Positions 1 to 9,589 of a stretch of DNA of 64,000 nucleotides are shown one piece after another. This stretch comes from DAOTTX01 sp034437515. GTDB taxonomy: Bacteria > Chloroflexota > Anaerolineae > Aggregatilineales > Phototrophicaceae. The translations under genes and the position numbers were made by a program. Position 1 is the stretch's first letter. Every line of letters starts with the position of its first letter. Below the pieces are notes generated by a model. That model was not told where the DNA came from and made no database searches. It worked only from the letters and a program-made list of their open reading frames with translations. Where the stretch lies: positions 34,330-98,329 of the forward strand of contig DAOTTX010000287.1 in the NCBI GenBank assembly GCA_034437515.1. The letters run 5' to 3'.

Positions 1-232
1 CAGGATGGTGTTGTATCTCTGCGCCGTGTGCCTTGAGGGTTTGTAGTTCATCGGGGGAAAGCGAGTCCATATCACCGACGACGACATCAACATGCCGTTC
101 GTAGTGCCACGCGACCCGCGCCCCGCCGTCAGCGGCGATGACCAGCGGTGGCACGGCGGCCTGTGCCAGCGCCTGCCGTACCATCACGCCATCTTGAATA
201 TCGCCGTTAGCGAAGATCAGCGCCCGTTTCAT
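1..232 (-). CDS. thiN: Thiamine pyrophosphokinase, N-terminal part (runs off the window)
   Basis: Translating the minus strand from the ATG at 232 gives an open frame to the window edge, about 77 residues. It begins MKRALIFANGDIQDG and carries the two family signatures ADGGA and VVGDMDSL, the acidic substrate- and metal-binding elements of thiamine pyrophosphokinase, which makes thiamine diphosphate from thiamine and ATP in the cytoplasm. The start lies 3 bases after the stop of the upstream alpha/beta hydrolase gene, so the two are probably co-transcribed. The C-terminal thiamine-binding domain lies outside the window, so completeness cannot be judged. Confidence 0.82.
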   Translation of the reverse strand, partial: MKRALIFANGDIQDGVMVRQALAQAAVPPLVIAADGGARVAWHYERHVDVVVGDMDSLSPDELQTLKAHGAEIQHHP

Positions 233-235
233 CAG

Positions 236-1324
236 CTAGCGGGAACGCCTACGCCAGCGTTCCTTCAGTTCAATTTTACTGATGTCCGGCGTTTCAAGGA
301 AGCTCGCCACCAACCGCTGGAAGGTATCGGCCTCCAACATGGGGAAGTGCCGCACATCCGGCAGGGGCACCGGCAGCAATTTCTCGTCTTTCCCTTCCGT
401 CAGATAATTCCAGACGTCCTCGCTGGGTGAGCCGATGATCGGATCATCATCTCCATGTACGATGACCATCGGAATATCCAGCCCACGTAACACATCCAGC
501 ATTTGACCGGGGTCGAAGCTGCGCGTGGCAATGGTAATGACCTCATCGTCGGAGCGTGTCACATCCGGCTGTAACCTTTCAAATTCTGGCTCCGACTTGC
601 GGAAGCACTTGGCAAGCAGTGATTCCATGCTACCGGAAAGCGCAATACGCAGCGGGTTGTTACGTCCGGCTTTCGCTGATGATGAGGTGTTGCCCGATGG
701 CCCAAACTGATCTTTGCCGCTCAACACAGCGGCACCGCGTGCGAGTGCTTCCCGCCGCAAGCGGTCGCGGTCGATGGCGTTGGGGTTGCGGATGGTCACA
801 TCGCTCGCTGTGGGGACGGTCGGGTCAGCTTCGTTCTGCGGTAAGGCGGATTTATCCGCCAGCGGACGCCCCTGACCGACCTTTTTGGGCTTGCCGGAGG
901 CCGAAGGCGGGGGCTGGTGCGGCGTTTTTGGTTGGCGGCTTTCCAACCCATCGACGTCAAACAGCGGCGCACTGATGATAAGCATCCGGGCGACGCGATC
1001 CGAATAACGGCGGGCAAACTCGATTGCGATCTGTGTGCCCAGGCCATGCCCGATAATCGCCGCCTTCGGGATGCCGAGTTGTTGCATGAACTCATCCAGC
1101 AGGACGACCTGCTGTTCAATCGCATATTTTTCGGGATTTTTGCTGGAGTCCCCGTAACCGAACAGATCAATCGCGTACACGCGGTATTTCAATTGAAGCA
1201 AACGCATCGTCGGGATCCAGTATCGCCATGACCCTAACCAGCCATGTACGAGAATTACCGGACGCCCGCCGCGTCCTAAGACTTCATAGTGAACCAGGTC
1301 TCCACCGACTGTTATGGCGCTCAT
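236..1324 (-). CDS. Alpha/beta hydrolase-fold protein lacking the nucleophile serine
   Basis: This 362-residue protein has the alpha/beta hydrolase core: oxyanion-region HGWLGSW near residue 28, acid-turn candidate HGDDDPI and a late VRHFPM histidine. The nucleophile elbow reads G-H-G-L-G, with Gly94 (codon GGC) where serine is expected. The paralogue at 13238-14026 shares HGWLGSW and LGIPKAAIIGH but keeps GHSMG. A Pro/Lys/Ser-rich insertion of roughly 100 residues (about 130-240) sits in the cap region. Loss of the serine suggests a non-catalytic, binding or regulatory role, though one changed base (AGC to GGC) would explain it. It follows the response regulator gene by 53 bases and precedes thiN by 3. 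Confidence 0.8.
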   Translation of the reverse strand: MSAITVGGDLVHYEVLGRGGRPVILVHGWLGSWRYWIPTMRLLQLKYRVYAIDLFGYGDSSKNPEKYAIEQQVVLLDEFMQQLGIPKAAIIGHGLGTQIAIEFARRYSDRVARMLIISAPLFDVDGLESRQPKTPHQPPPSASGKPKKVGQGRPLADKSALPQNEADPTVPTASDVTIRNPNAIDRDRLRREALARGAAVLSGKDQFGPSGNTSSSAKAGRNNPLRIALSGSMESLLAKCFRKSEPEFERLQPDVTRSDDEVITIATRSFDPGQMLDVLRGLDIPMVIVHGDDDPIIGSPSEDVWNYLTEGKDEKLLPVPLPDVRHFPMLEADTFQRLVASFLETPDISKIELKERWRRRSR

Positions 1325-1377
1325 AGATGTCCGTTTCCTGAGTCGATGTCAAAGCGTACCGTCGAATGCGGATCGGC

Positions 1378-1755
1378 TTATGAAACACCGATCTTCTGTA
1401 AAATTTCCGTAATACGTCGTGTCAATTCATCAGGTGCGAAAGGTTTCAAGATGTAGTCAATCGCACCAACTTCTAACCCGGTTGAGATTTCTTCATCCTG
1501 CCCTTTGGCAGAAAGAAACACCACCGGGATGTCTTTAATGCTGTCTATCGTCTTCATTTTACGACAGGCTTCGTAACCTGTGAGTTTAGGCATCCGCACG
1601 TCCATCATGATGAGGTCAGGTAAGACCTCCTGCGCACGTTGAACCGCCTCTTCACCGTTTGGTGCCTGTGTGACTTCATGACCAGCAAACGACAACGTAA
1701 AGTTAATCAACTCACGAATATCGCGCTCGTCTTCTGCTACCAGGATCTTCGCCAT
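1378..1755 (-). CDS. Single-domain response regulator (CheY-like receiver)
   Basis: The 125-residue protein is a bare receiver domain. The acidic pocket is ED at residues 8-9, the phospho-acceptor is Asp52 in MMDVRMP, and the conserved lysine is in ILKPF. There is no output domain, so it should act through protein contact, as DivK and CheY proteins do. It begins 6 bases downstream of the giant histidine kinase gene, which makes that kinase its likely phosphodonor. The start ATG is the only sensible one because the receiver begins at residue 2. Confidence 0.92.
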   Translation of the reverse strand: MAKILVAEDERDIRELINFTLSFAGHEVTQAPNGEEAVQRAQEVLPDLIMMDVRMPKLTGYEACRKMKTIDSIKDIPVVFLSAKGQDEEISTGLEVGAIDYILKPFAPDELTRRITEILQKIGVS

Positions 1756-1761
1756 AGCGTG

Positions 1762-4700
1762 TTAATTGCTCCTACTGTTGGAAGTACCACCCAGTACCGT
1801 TGGTCTGATTTCCAACTGTTTCAGCGGTAGGGTAAAGTGGAACGTCGTCCCAACTTCGACTTCAGATTCAAACCAGACATCACCGTGATGCATCTCGATC
1901 AACTCCTTGACGATGGGCAGACCCAGGCCCGTCCCAGCGACCTCTAACGCCAGCACAACATCTTCGTTCCGCTGGAAACGCTCCCAGATTTTATCACGGA
2001 ATTCTTCATCAATGCCGACCCCCGTGTCACGCACGGAGACGTGCATTTTCTTCTTTTGCGGGTCTGCCTCTGCGACGATTTCTATGGTACCACCCGCCAG
2101 AGTGTAGTTAAAGGCATTGTCCACCAGGTTATACAGCACCTGGAGCAGTTTTTTCTTGTCGGCCTGCAAAATCGGCAGGTCAAGGTTCGGTTCGAAGATG
2201 ATGTTGAAATCCTTCTTCGTGTGACGGTCACGACTGAGTGCTGTTTCCACCGTCTGCGTGATGACCGCGTTTATATCAACCTCTTCGAGTGCCAGTGATT
2301 CGCCGCCGCGATCCAGTTCAGAGATGCGCAGCACGTCATCCACCAGGGACGCCAGCCGATCTACGTTGCGCTTGGCTGTATCCAACACATTACGCTGCAT
2401 ATCGTTGACCTCGCCGGTCGCGCCCATTAGCACCATGTCGATGTAGCCCTTGATCGGCGTCAACGGGGTGCGGAACTCATGCGAGACGTTGGCCACAAAC
2501 TTACTCTTACTGCGGTCGGCCTCGACCTCGCGTGTCACATCACGGAACACCGACACCGTGCCCAGGAATTTATCACCTGTGTATACCGGGGAAAGATGGA
2601 CACTCACGACCCGGTCACCCATTTCGATCTGCTCGTCGATAAACTCACCCAGTCCCACGCCTTGCATATCCGCAAAACGCTCCTGTAAGGTATTGGCCCA
2701 GGTGTCATCTACGCCAAGCTGCACGCCGGTAACCTGGCTCAACGGCATCCCCATCGCCTGGTCACGCGGCACCCGCAGGATGCGCTCCGCCGCGTTGTTG
2801 AACAGCACGATTTCACCGAGCGCATCAGCCAATACCACACCGTCGGCGATGCCTTCGAGGATGGCTTTGTTCTTCTCGGCCTCTTCTTGCTCCGTGCGCA
2901 GCAGTGAGCCAAGTCGCTCGGCCTGGTCACGGATGAGCTTGTAAAGCTCGGCGTTGTTGATGGAGGACGCGACCTGATTCGCCGCCGCCACCATCAAACG
3001 CAGATGCGATTCGGTAAAGGCGTTCGGCTCGCGGCTGAGTAGCACCATCACGCCGTGCAGTTCTTCGTTGGTTTCCAACAGCACGACCAACGCGCTCCGC
3101 CATTCCGCCGCACCGGGCGCGTTTTCGTCCCAGTAAGGCTGGCCGACTAATTCCTCGACGATCTCCACATGCTCGTCCTCGTCGATCAACCAACGGGCGA
3201 TGCGCTCCGCCGGGTGATAGGCGTGTTCGCCGCCGTCGGGGTTCTCTTGCAGCGAGTGTGGGTTCAGCACAGCCCGGCTGTACAGTTCATCCGTGAAGGG
3301 GTCAAGCTGCATAATTACACCGTCCTGCGCGCTGACCGCCTTCGCGACCATGCCCAACGCACGCGGCATCAGGCGATCCATATCCAATGTCCGCGCCAGT
3401 TCAGAGGTGATCTGGTACAGCGTGTCGATGCGGTCGCGTTCCTCTTCGAGTTCGTGAGTCCGTGCCGCCACCTGTTCGTTGAGGTCTGCCGCAAAGTTGC
3501 TGATCTGCGTGAACAACCGCGCATTCTGGATCGACGCACCCAACTGCGGGCCGATGATATTCAGCACACGCTGTTCGTTCACGGTGAACGCGCGCGTCCG
3601 CACGGTGTCACGCACTGCCAGCACACCGTAGATCTCATCACCGGCGATGAGCGGCACGCCCATATAACTCTTGATGTCGCCCTCACCATTTTCGATGCCG
3701 AGGCTCTTACGCAGTTCCTCCGGGCTGAAGTAATCCGCGCCGAGGCTCAACGGGCGGCGATGCTTGATGATAAACGAGACTTCATCGTTGCCCAACGGAC
3801 GCGGCGGGATTTCTTGATGCCCCTCGTGCTGCACCGACAGCGGGAACGAGATCATTTCGGTATCCGAATCGTAGAGCGCGACGTAAAGTTCGTTGGCCTT
3901 GACGACCTTCGGCACCTGTTTGCGCACGACTTCGATCATATCTTCGAGTTCAAGCGTGCTGGAGATCGCACGGCTGAGGTCGTTAATCAACATCGACTCC
4001 TCGAAGTGAGAGGCCGCCTCAGACGAAAGCTGCGCGTTCTCGATGGCGACGGCGACCTGCGTGCCGAGTGCCTGCGACAAACGCACCTCCTGCTGGGTGA
4101 TGCCGCCTTCCTCGCCGGTCTGCTCTAACTGAATCAACCCGATAGAGCGTTCACGCACGACCAGCGGCACCAGCATCCGAGCGTTATCGTGGTTGTCACG
4201 CAACTCCGTTACTTCCTCTTGATAAGGTGTAGCGTCGTCGGATGCCATAATCACCACGACTTCGCGCTCACGCAGCGCCCGCAGCTTGGCGGGATAGTCC
4301 GACAGGTTGAACTTGGTGCCCGGTGCCATGATGCGGCTCAGGTCGCCGTCACGGTTCATATCAACCTGCACTTCGAGTTCGTGATCGACCTCATCCCACA
4401 ACATGATGGCGCAATCGTCCATCTCCAACGCGCTGAACATCAACTCGACAATGGTCTTATACACGGAGTTTAAGTCGGTCGTCATCGAGGTGGCGGTCGC
4501 CGCTTCGAGCAGCGTACCGAGTTCGTTAGTTCGGTCAAAGGTCTGCTCGAACAGGTCGGCGTTGGCTTCGGCGATGGCAACCTGACTGGCGAAGGCCATC
4601 GCAATGTTTTGATCGACATCGTTGCTATAGAAGTTCGGCGTGCTGTGCGAAAGCATCATCATCCCGACGACATGCCCCTGGTTGACCAGCGGCACACCCA

Positions 4701-7700
4701 ACCAGCTCTCGAAGTCTTCGTGTATCGGTAGCGCCGCCTCGATTTCATCGACGGTGCCCACCGAGACCGGGCGCTGATTTTCAACCACACGCTGCATCAC
4801 CGGGTATTCGGAGAACAAATAGCGCACATCACCCTTAGTCGGTATGATCTCGGCCTCGCCTCCGCTGCCCTCCAGCACCAGGTAAGACCCGTTACGCCGC
4901 CAGAGCGACATCGTATCGTAGGGGATGAGGCGCTTCATCTCCTCCAGCGCCAGGGTGACCACATCGGCGCGTTCCAACGAGGATGTGATGCGTGTGGAGA
5001 CTTCCGTCAGCGAGGCAAGCTGCATCGCACGGGCTTGAATGCGTCGTTCCAGCCTTACCCGTTCGGAAACGTCCTCGACCAGCAACACCGCGCCGCCAAT
5101 CGTCTCATCATAGCGCAGCGGGTAGAGGTAGAAGTTGCTCATTACCTCGTCGCCCTCGCCGTCCAGCACGGTTTCGTTGATGTGTTCTTTCGGCTCACCC
5201 TCTTCGAGTACGCTGCGCAGATCTTCCGTGAGGAATTCCGCCATGCGCGGACGATAATCGAACAGATCGAAGCCGCGTATAGTCTCGTGATGATCCCAAC
5301 CGTAACGTTCTTGCATAAAGCTGTTTGATGAGATGATGTGCCCGGAGCGATCCAGCACGACGATGCCCTGCTGGATCGAGTCCACAACGGAGCGGTTCAA
5401 CACTTGCAAATTCACCGCCTGGTCGAACAACCGCGCATTCTGTACCGCGCTGGCGACCATCTGCGCCATACGTCGCAGCAGTGAGCGGTTATCGACAAAT
5501 TGCTGCACATTTTTTGTGTTGCTGCCAAAATGGACCGCACCGAAGATCTTACCGCCGGTCATCAGGGGTAAGACGAGGCTGGTCTGCTCACCATTTTCGC
5601 GCCAGCGCATCAAATCGTCGTAGAAATCAACGTCCTCATCGCCGACAGTGTAGAGATAGTCTTCACCTTCAGCATAAGTGCGCTGTATCGCGGAGTTCCC
5701 AAGCGAGACACGCTGATCTTTGCTGACATCAATGGTTTCGTCGAGGCGGATGCGAGCGCGGGTAAGCTCGAAGCCCTGGTTGTCTACATCAGCAACCGCC
5801 AGCGTCATCCGGCTGAAGTCGAGCATTTGCCGCGCCCCTTCAGCCACCGCCTGGACGACTTCGGTGATATCCAACGTGCTGGAAACAGCCTCGAGTACCT
5901 CGTTCAACTGTGCCTCTTGCTCGGCACTTTCCACACTGCTGATGTAGAGCCGGGTGTTTTCGATGGTGTTCGCCGCTTGATGTGCGAAGATCTCCAACAC
6001 TTCGACCGTCCCTTTATCCGGTCGCTGACCACTGAAAGGGCGGTCAAGGCTCATCAAGCCGATGGGGTTGCCGTCCGCGCCCCGCATGGTGACCAACAGC
6101 ATATCGCCATCGTGCCACATATTTTTACCGCCGCCGTCCATCGTGCGCTTGCCGTCAAAATCAGTGCTCAGGGCGCTGATGTTCTCGACATACCACTGGC
6201 CGACTTTCTCCACCGGGAAGAAATACGACTCACTGATCTGATACTCCTCACGCAGCAACGTGTTGACACTCTGCCGGCTGATGACGTTAGACTTGCTCTT
6301 GTCGAAGACATCCAACGGCAAGCCGGCGTGCGCCACCCGGCGGAATACCTCGGCGTGTTCGTCATACATGCACATGACGATGGTGTCATAGCCGACACTC
6401 TGCTGCACACTGTAGGCCACACCTTCTACAATCGTCACCGGGTCCGCATTGCTTTGAAACATATGCCCCAACTCGAAGATGCGGTTCAACTGCTCCACAC
6501 GGCGGCGCAGACGGTCGCTGCGCTCGACCTGTTCTTCGTAGCGGATGGCGTTGCCATAACCGAGCGACGCCTTCGATGCCAACGTCGCCAGAAATGCCGC
6601 CGCACGGTCATCGAAGTAATTGGCCTGTTGGTGATACAGATGGATCACACCGACGACTTGATTGCCGTAGAAAATTGACGCGGCGATCGCGGAGCAAACA
6701 TTCGATAGCCCTGGGTCAAACGTGCTGAACTCATAATCGGTGATCAGCACGTTATCCGAACCACGCACGACCGCTTCTAGCTCAATATCGACCAACTGTG
6801 GCAGCTCATGCTCGTGCTGCAACCGGCGCGACATCTCCGGCGCGCCCACGTCGTCCCACTCGTCGGAGGCTCTGAGCAGCGCGACCGTGCTGCCATCAGC
6901 GCGGGTCGCTTTGACGGCCTGCTCTTGAATGACCGCCAGGATGCGGTCGAAATTGAGCGTCACCGTCAACTCGTTACTCACTAACGAGATCGCGTCGAGT
7001 TCTTCCATACGTCGGTTGAGGTTTTCACCCGTCGCCTCGAACATCAGCAGACGATCCAACGCGGAGGCGATCTGCGCGGCGACGACCTGCATCACTTCGA
7101 GATCCTCCTGTAGGTAAGGCCTGTCATAACGGTTGGCGATGCCAAGCTCGCCCAACGTGCGCTCACCGAAGATCAACGGGACGAGAATGGCATTTTTCAG
7201 GTGCAACCGCTGCGCGATTTGCTTGTATGTTTCCAGCGTGCGCGGGTCGTTAAACACATCGTTGCTGATGTAAGGCTGATGAGATTGCACCGGGCTGTAT
7301 TTGAAATCCGGGTGATAAATATCCTGCACCACCGGCTCGACGAGTTCCATACCGTGTACCCAACGCGGATACGTCACCAGACTGCCGGTCTGCTGGTTCA
7401 ACACGTTGACGAACACCGCTTCGCTTTTCATCACCTCGGCGATCTCCGCAAGGATGGGTGCGAACGATTCCTGCTCGGTGGAGACATTACCGGCGAGTTC
7501 CGCCACACGGCGCAAGCTCTGTGCTTGGTCCGCGCTGCGTTGTGCCTCACGAAACAAACGGGCATTTTCAATGATGGCCGCGGCCTGGGTTGCGAAGATC
7601 AACAACAGACGGGCGTCACTCTCATTAAAGTCCGCGCCACTAATCTTGTTAGACGCCTGCACCACCCCCAACTTACGACCGCTGGCGGCAAGCACGACGA

Positions 7701-9540
7701 TCAAAGTCTTTTCTACGCCGATATGCTCGGCGAGTTGATCCAAACCGGCCTCATAGACCAGTGAGTCGATCTGAACGCGGTTGCTGTACCAATACCGATC
7801 CTCATCCCACAATTGCTCCATGACGGTACCGGGTTGGAGGTCAATCACATAATCCGCGATGGTGTCATCACGGATGCCGTAAAAAGGCGGCTGATTGACC
7901 AACTGTTTGCGCTCCTCGTCGTAGAGCAGAATACCGCACATCTCAATTTCAAGTTGTTTGGCGATACGCTCGGTGATCTCACCGTAGAATTCGGTTTCGT
8001 GGCTCAACGCGCCGATGGCGTTGGTGATCTCCTGCAAGCCGACCAATTCGGTATCCATGCGGCGTTCACGTTGGTAGAGCCGCAGGTTTTCGATCACGAC
8101 CGCTGCCTGCGCCGCGAGGACGGTCAAGTTCTGAATGTCACGCGGGGTAAAGCCGCCTTCAGTCCGCTTGTTGCTGACGGCAATCGCACCGATGCGCTGG
8201 TCACTAATTTGCAGCGGCATCCAGGCGGTGTTCGTAATGCCGGAAACCTCCACCAGTGGTGCCAGCCCTAACGCCTCGACCAGCGGTTCGTCGGGCACAT
8301 CGTTGGAAACCCAGTACGACTGGTTCATCCAGATGTCGTGCTGCGGGCTGTCTTTCGGCAGTGGGATCGACAACGACCGCACCAGCGCCTCCGGCAGACC
8401 GTGAAATGGCGGTTCCGCCAGCAATCGCTGCCGTTCGGTGTCATAGAGCAAGATGCCGCACATATCAGCGGAAAGCAACCGGGCGATGCGCTCGGTTAAC
8501 GCGGTATACACTGGCTTGACGTGATCCGCGTCCTCGGATTGCTGCCGCCCGACGACTTGTTGCAAGCTCGCCAGGTCGTCGATCCGCTTCACCTGCTGTG
8601 AGTAGATAATCGTGTTATAGATCATATTGGCGACGGGTTTGCCGACCGCTTGCAGCAGCGACAGATCAGCACGCCGGTAGTGATTCGGCTTTTCGTGTGC
8701 GAGTTCCAGTGTGCCGATGAAACGTTCACCAAGCCGCAATGGGACGCCGATAAAGCTCTCGTAAGGGTTATGCTCGATAAACTTGGGCTGCACACCGGAA
8801 AGATCATCAAGGCTGTCAAGGAACACCGGCTTGAGATGCTTTGCCATCCAACCACTGATGCCTTCACCGAGGTTATAACGTCCGCCTGCCTCGCTCAGCG
8901 CGATCAGATAAGCCGAGTCACCGACCCACCCGCGCTGATGGAGTACCTGCCGCTCCTCGTCCCACAGGCAAATCTCGCCCGCGTCGGAGGGCAACGAGCG
9001 CATGATGATGGTCAACAGCGCGGGCAGCACCTGCTCCACGCCCATACTGGCATCGACGGTTTCGCCGATCTCGTTGATAAGCGACATGGCGAGGTTCATA
9101 TCGAGCGAGTCGGCATTGTTGGATGTGGCGGAAAGCTCACGCATCACCACGACCGTGCGCGGGTTCTCCCCGTAGGGAATGCGATGTGACGACGCCTCCA
9201 CCCAGCGTGTGCCCAACTGAAAGGACGTCTGCCCCTCACTGGCGAACAACCGCAGGAAGTTATCACTTGGTTCCGCCAACCGGGCGTAACGCTCCAGATG
9301 GGGCACATCTCCGTTCATATTGGCCCAGCGGCGCGCCGGTTCGTTAGCGTAGACCAGCTTCCCGGCGGATTCGGAGATCAACAAGCCATCGTTAATCGAA
9401 GCGGCGGGAACCTGACTCAACACATTTTCGAGATCGACTTGCAGTGCAGACGCACTGGAGTCTTCCCTCGGACGGGAGAGAAAATAAATCAGCGTGATAA
9501 CAACAAGACCGCCGACGAACAGTATAAGCGCAATGTTCAT
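1762..9540 (-). CDS. Giant multi-GAF/PAS sensor histidine kinase
   Basis: This 2592-residue kinase has one N-terminal membrane segment (residues 2-21), a PAS-like region near 45-135, then about eleven GAF repeats centred near residues 240, 410, 590, 760, 935, 1120, 1300, 1600, 1770, 1940 and 2130. Many end in an IENARLF-type helix. PAS domains lie near 1380-1495 and 2220-2340. The catalytic end has a HisKA H-box (VSHEFRTPLTPIKGY, His near 2354) and an HATPase domain with DTGVGID and GTGLGLPIVKEL boxes. It should autophosphorylate in response to several cytoplasmic ligands. Receiver genes lie on both sides (49 and 6 bases away). GAF ligands cannot be read from the sequence. The repeats have diverged, so this is old duplication rather than an assembly artefact. 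Confidence 0.93.
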   Translation of the reverse strand: MNIALILFVGGLVVITLIYFLSRPREDSSASALQVDLENVLSQVPAASINDGLLISESAGKLVYANEPARRWANMNGDVPHLERYARLAEPSDNFLRLFASEGQTSFQLGTRWVEASSHRIPYGENPRTVVVMRELSATSNNADSLDMNLAMSLINEIGETVDASMGVEQVLPALLTIIMRSLPSDAGEICLWDEERQVLHQRGWVGDSAYLIALSEAGGRYNLGEGISGWMAKHLKPVFLDSLDDLSGVQPKFIEHNPYESFIGVPLRLGERFIGTLELAHEKPNHYRRADLSLLQAVGKPVANMIYNTIIYSQQVKRIDDLASLQQVVGRQQSEDADHVKPVYTALTERIARLLSADMCGILLYDTERQRLLAEPPFHGLPEALVRSLSIPLPKDSPQHDIWMNQSYWVSNDVPDEPLVEALGLAPLVEVSGITNTAWMPLQISDQRIGAIAVSNKRTEGGFTPRDIQNLTVLAAQAAVVIENLRLYQRERRMDTELVGLQEITNAIGALSHETEFYGEITERIAKQLEIEMCGILLYDEERKQLVNQPPFYGIRDDTIADYVIDLQPGTVMEQLWDEDRYWYSNRVQIDSLVYEAGLDQLAEHIGVEKTLIVVLAASGRKLGVVQASNKISGADFNESDARLLLIFATQAAAIIENARLFREAQRSADQAQSLRRVAELAGNVSTEQESFAPILAEIAEVMKSEAVFVNVLNQQTGSLVTYPRWVHGMELVEPVVQDIYHPDFKYSPVQSHQPYISNDVFNDPRTLETYKQIAQRLHLKNAILVPLIFGERTLGELGIANRYDRPYLQEDLEVMQVVAAQIASALDRLLMFEATGENLNRRMEELDAISLVSNELTVTLNFDRILAVIQEQAVKATRADGSTVALLRASDEWDDVGAPEMSRRLQHEHELPQLVDIELEAVVRGSDNVLITDYEFSTFDPGLSNVCSAIAASIFYGNQVVGVIHLYHQQANYFDDRAAAFLATLASKASLGYGNAIRYEEQVERSDRLRRRVEQLNRIFELGHMFQSNADPVTIVEGVAYSVQQSVGYDTIVMCMYDEHAEVFRRVAHAGLPLDVFDKSKSNVISRQSVNTLLREEYQISESYFFPVEKVGQWYVENISALSTDFDGKRTMDGGGKNMWHDGDMLLVTMRGADGNPIGLMSLDRPFSGQRPDKGTVEVLEIFAHQAANTIENTRLYISSVESAEQEAQLNEVLEAVSSTLDITEVVQAVAEGARQMLDFSRMTLAVADVDNQGFELTRARIRLDETIDVSKDQRVSLGNSAIQRTYAEGEDYLYTVGDEDVDFYDDLMRWRENGEQTSLVLPLMTGGKIFGAVHFGSNTKNVQQFVDNRSLLRRMAQMVASAVQNARLFDQAVNLQVLNRSVVDSIQQGIVVLDRSGHIISSNSFMQERYGWDHHETIRGFDLFDYRPRMAEFLTEDLRSVLEEGEPKEHINETVLDGEGDEVMSNFYLYPLRYDETIGGAVLLVEDVSERVRLERRIQARAMQLASLTEVSTRITSSLERADVVTLALEEMKRLIPYDTMSLWRRNGSYLVLEGSGGEAEIIPTKGDVRYLFSEYPVMQRVVENQRPVSVGTVDEIEAALPIHEDFESWLGVPLVNQGHVVGMMMLSHSTPNFYSNDVDQNIAMAFASQVAIAEANADLFEQTFDRTNELGTLLEAATATSMTTDLNSVYKTIVELMFSALEMDDCAIMLWDEVDHELEVQVDMNRDGDLSRIMAPGTKFNLSDYPAKLRALREREVVVIMASDDATPYQEEVTELRDNHDNARMLVPLVVRERSIGLIQLEQTGEEGGITQQEVRLSQALGTQVAVAIENAQLSSEAASHFEESMLINDLSRAISSTLELEDMIEVVRKQVPKVVKANELYVALYDSDTEMISFPLSVQHEGHQEIPPRPLGNDEVSFIIKHRRPLSLGADYFSPEELRKSLGIENGEGDIKSYMGVPLIAGDEIYGVLAVRDTVRTRAFTVNEQRVLNIIGPQLGASIQNARLFTQISNFAADLNEQVAARTHELEEERDRIDTLYQITSELARTLDMDRLMPRALGMVAKAVSAQDGVIMQLDPFTDELYSRAVLNPHSLQENPDGGEHAYHPAERIARWLIDEDEHVEIVEELVGQPYWDENAPGAAEWRSALVVLLETNEELHGVMVLLSREPNAFTESHLRLMVAAANQVASSINNAELYKLIRDQAERLGSLLRTEQEEAEKNKAILEGIADGVVLADALGEIVLFNNAAERILRVPRDQAMGMPLSQVTGVQLGVDDTWANTLQERFADMQGVGLGEFIDEQIEMGDRVVSVHLSPVYTGDKFLGTVSVFRDVTREVEADRSKSKFVANVSHEFRTPLTPIKGYIDMVLMGATGEVNDMQRNVLDTAKRNVDRLASLVDDVLRISELDRGGESLALEEVDINAVITQTVETALSRDRHTKKDFNIIFEPNLDLPILQADKKKLLQVLYNLVDNAFNYTLAGGTIEIVAEADPQKKKMHVSVRDTGVGIDEEFRDKIWERFQRNEDVVLALEVAGTGLGLPIVKELIEMHHGDVWFESEVEVGTTFHFTLPLKQLEIRPTVLGGTSNSRSN

Positions 9541-9589
9541 AATGGATGGCCTCAGTACACGAACTTTACGGAATTATAGGGTGAATGGC

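Noticed and set aside
3169..4128. Long open frame antisense to the giant kinase (319 residues), and others such as 5827-6678
   Set aside because: Rich in His, Arg and Asp without any domain; GC-rich antisense frames are expected opposite long genes, and no ribosome site is seen.
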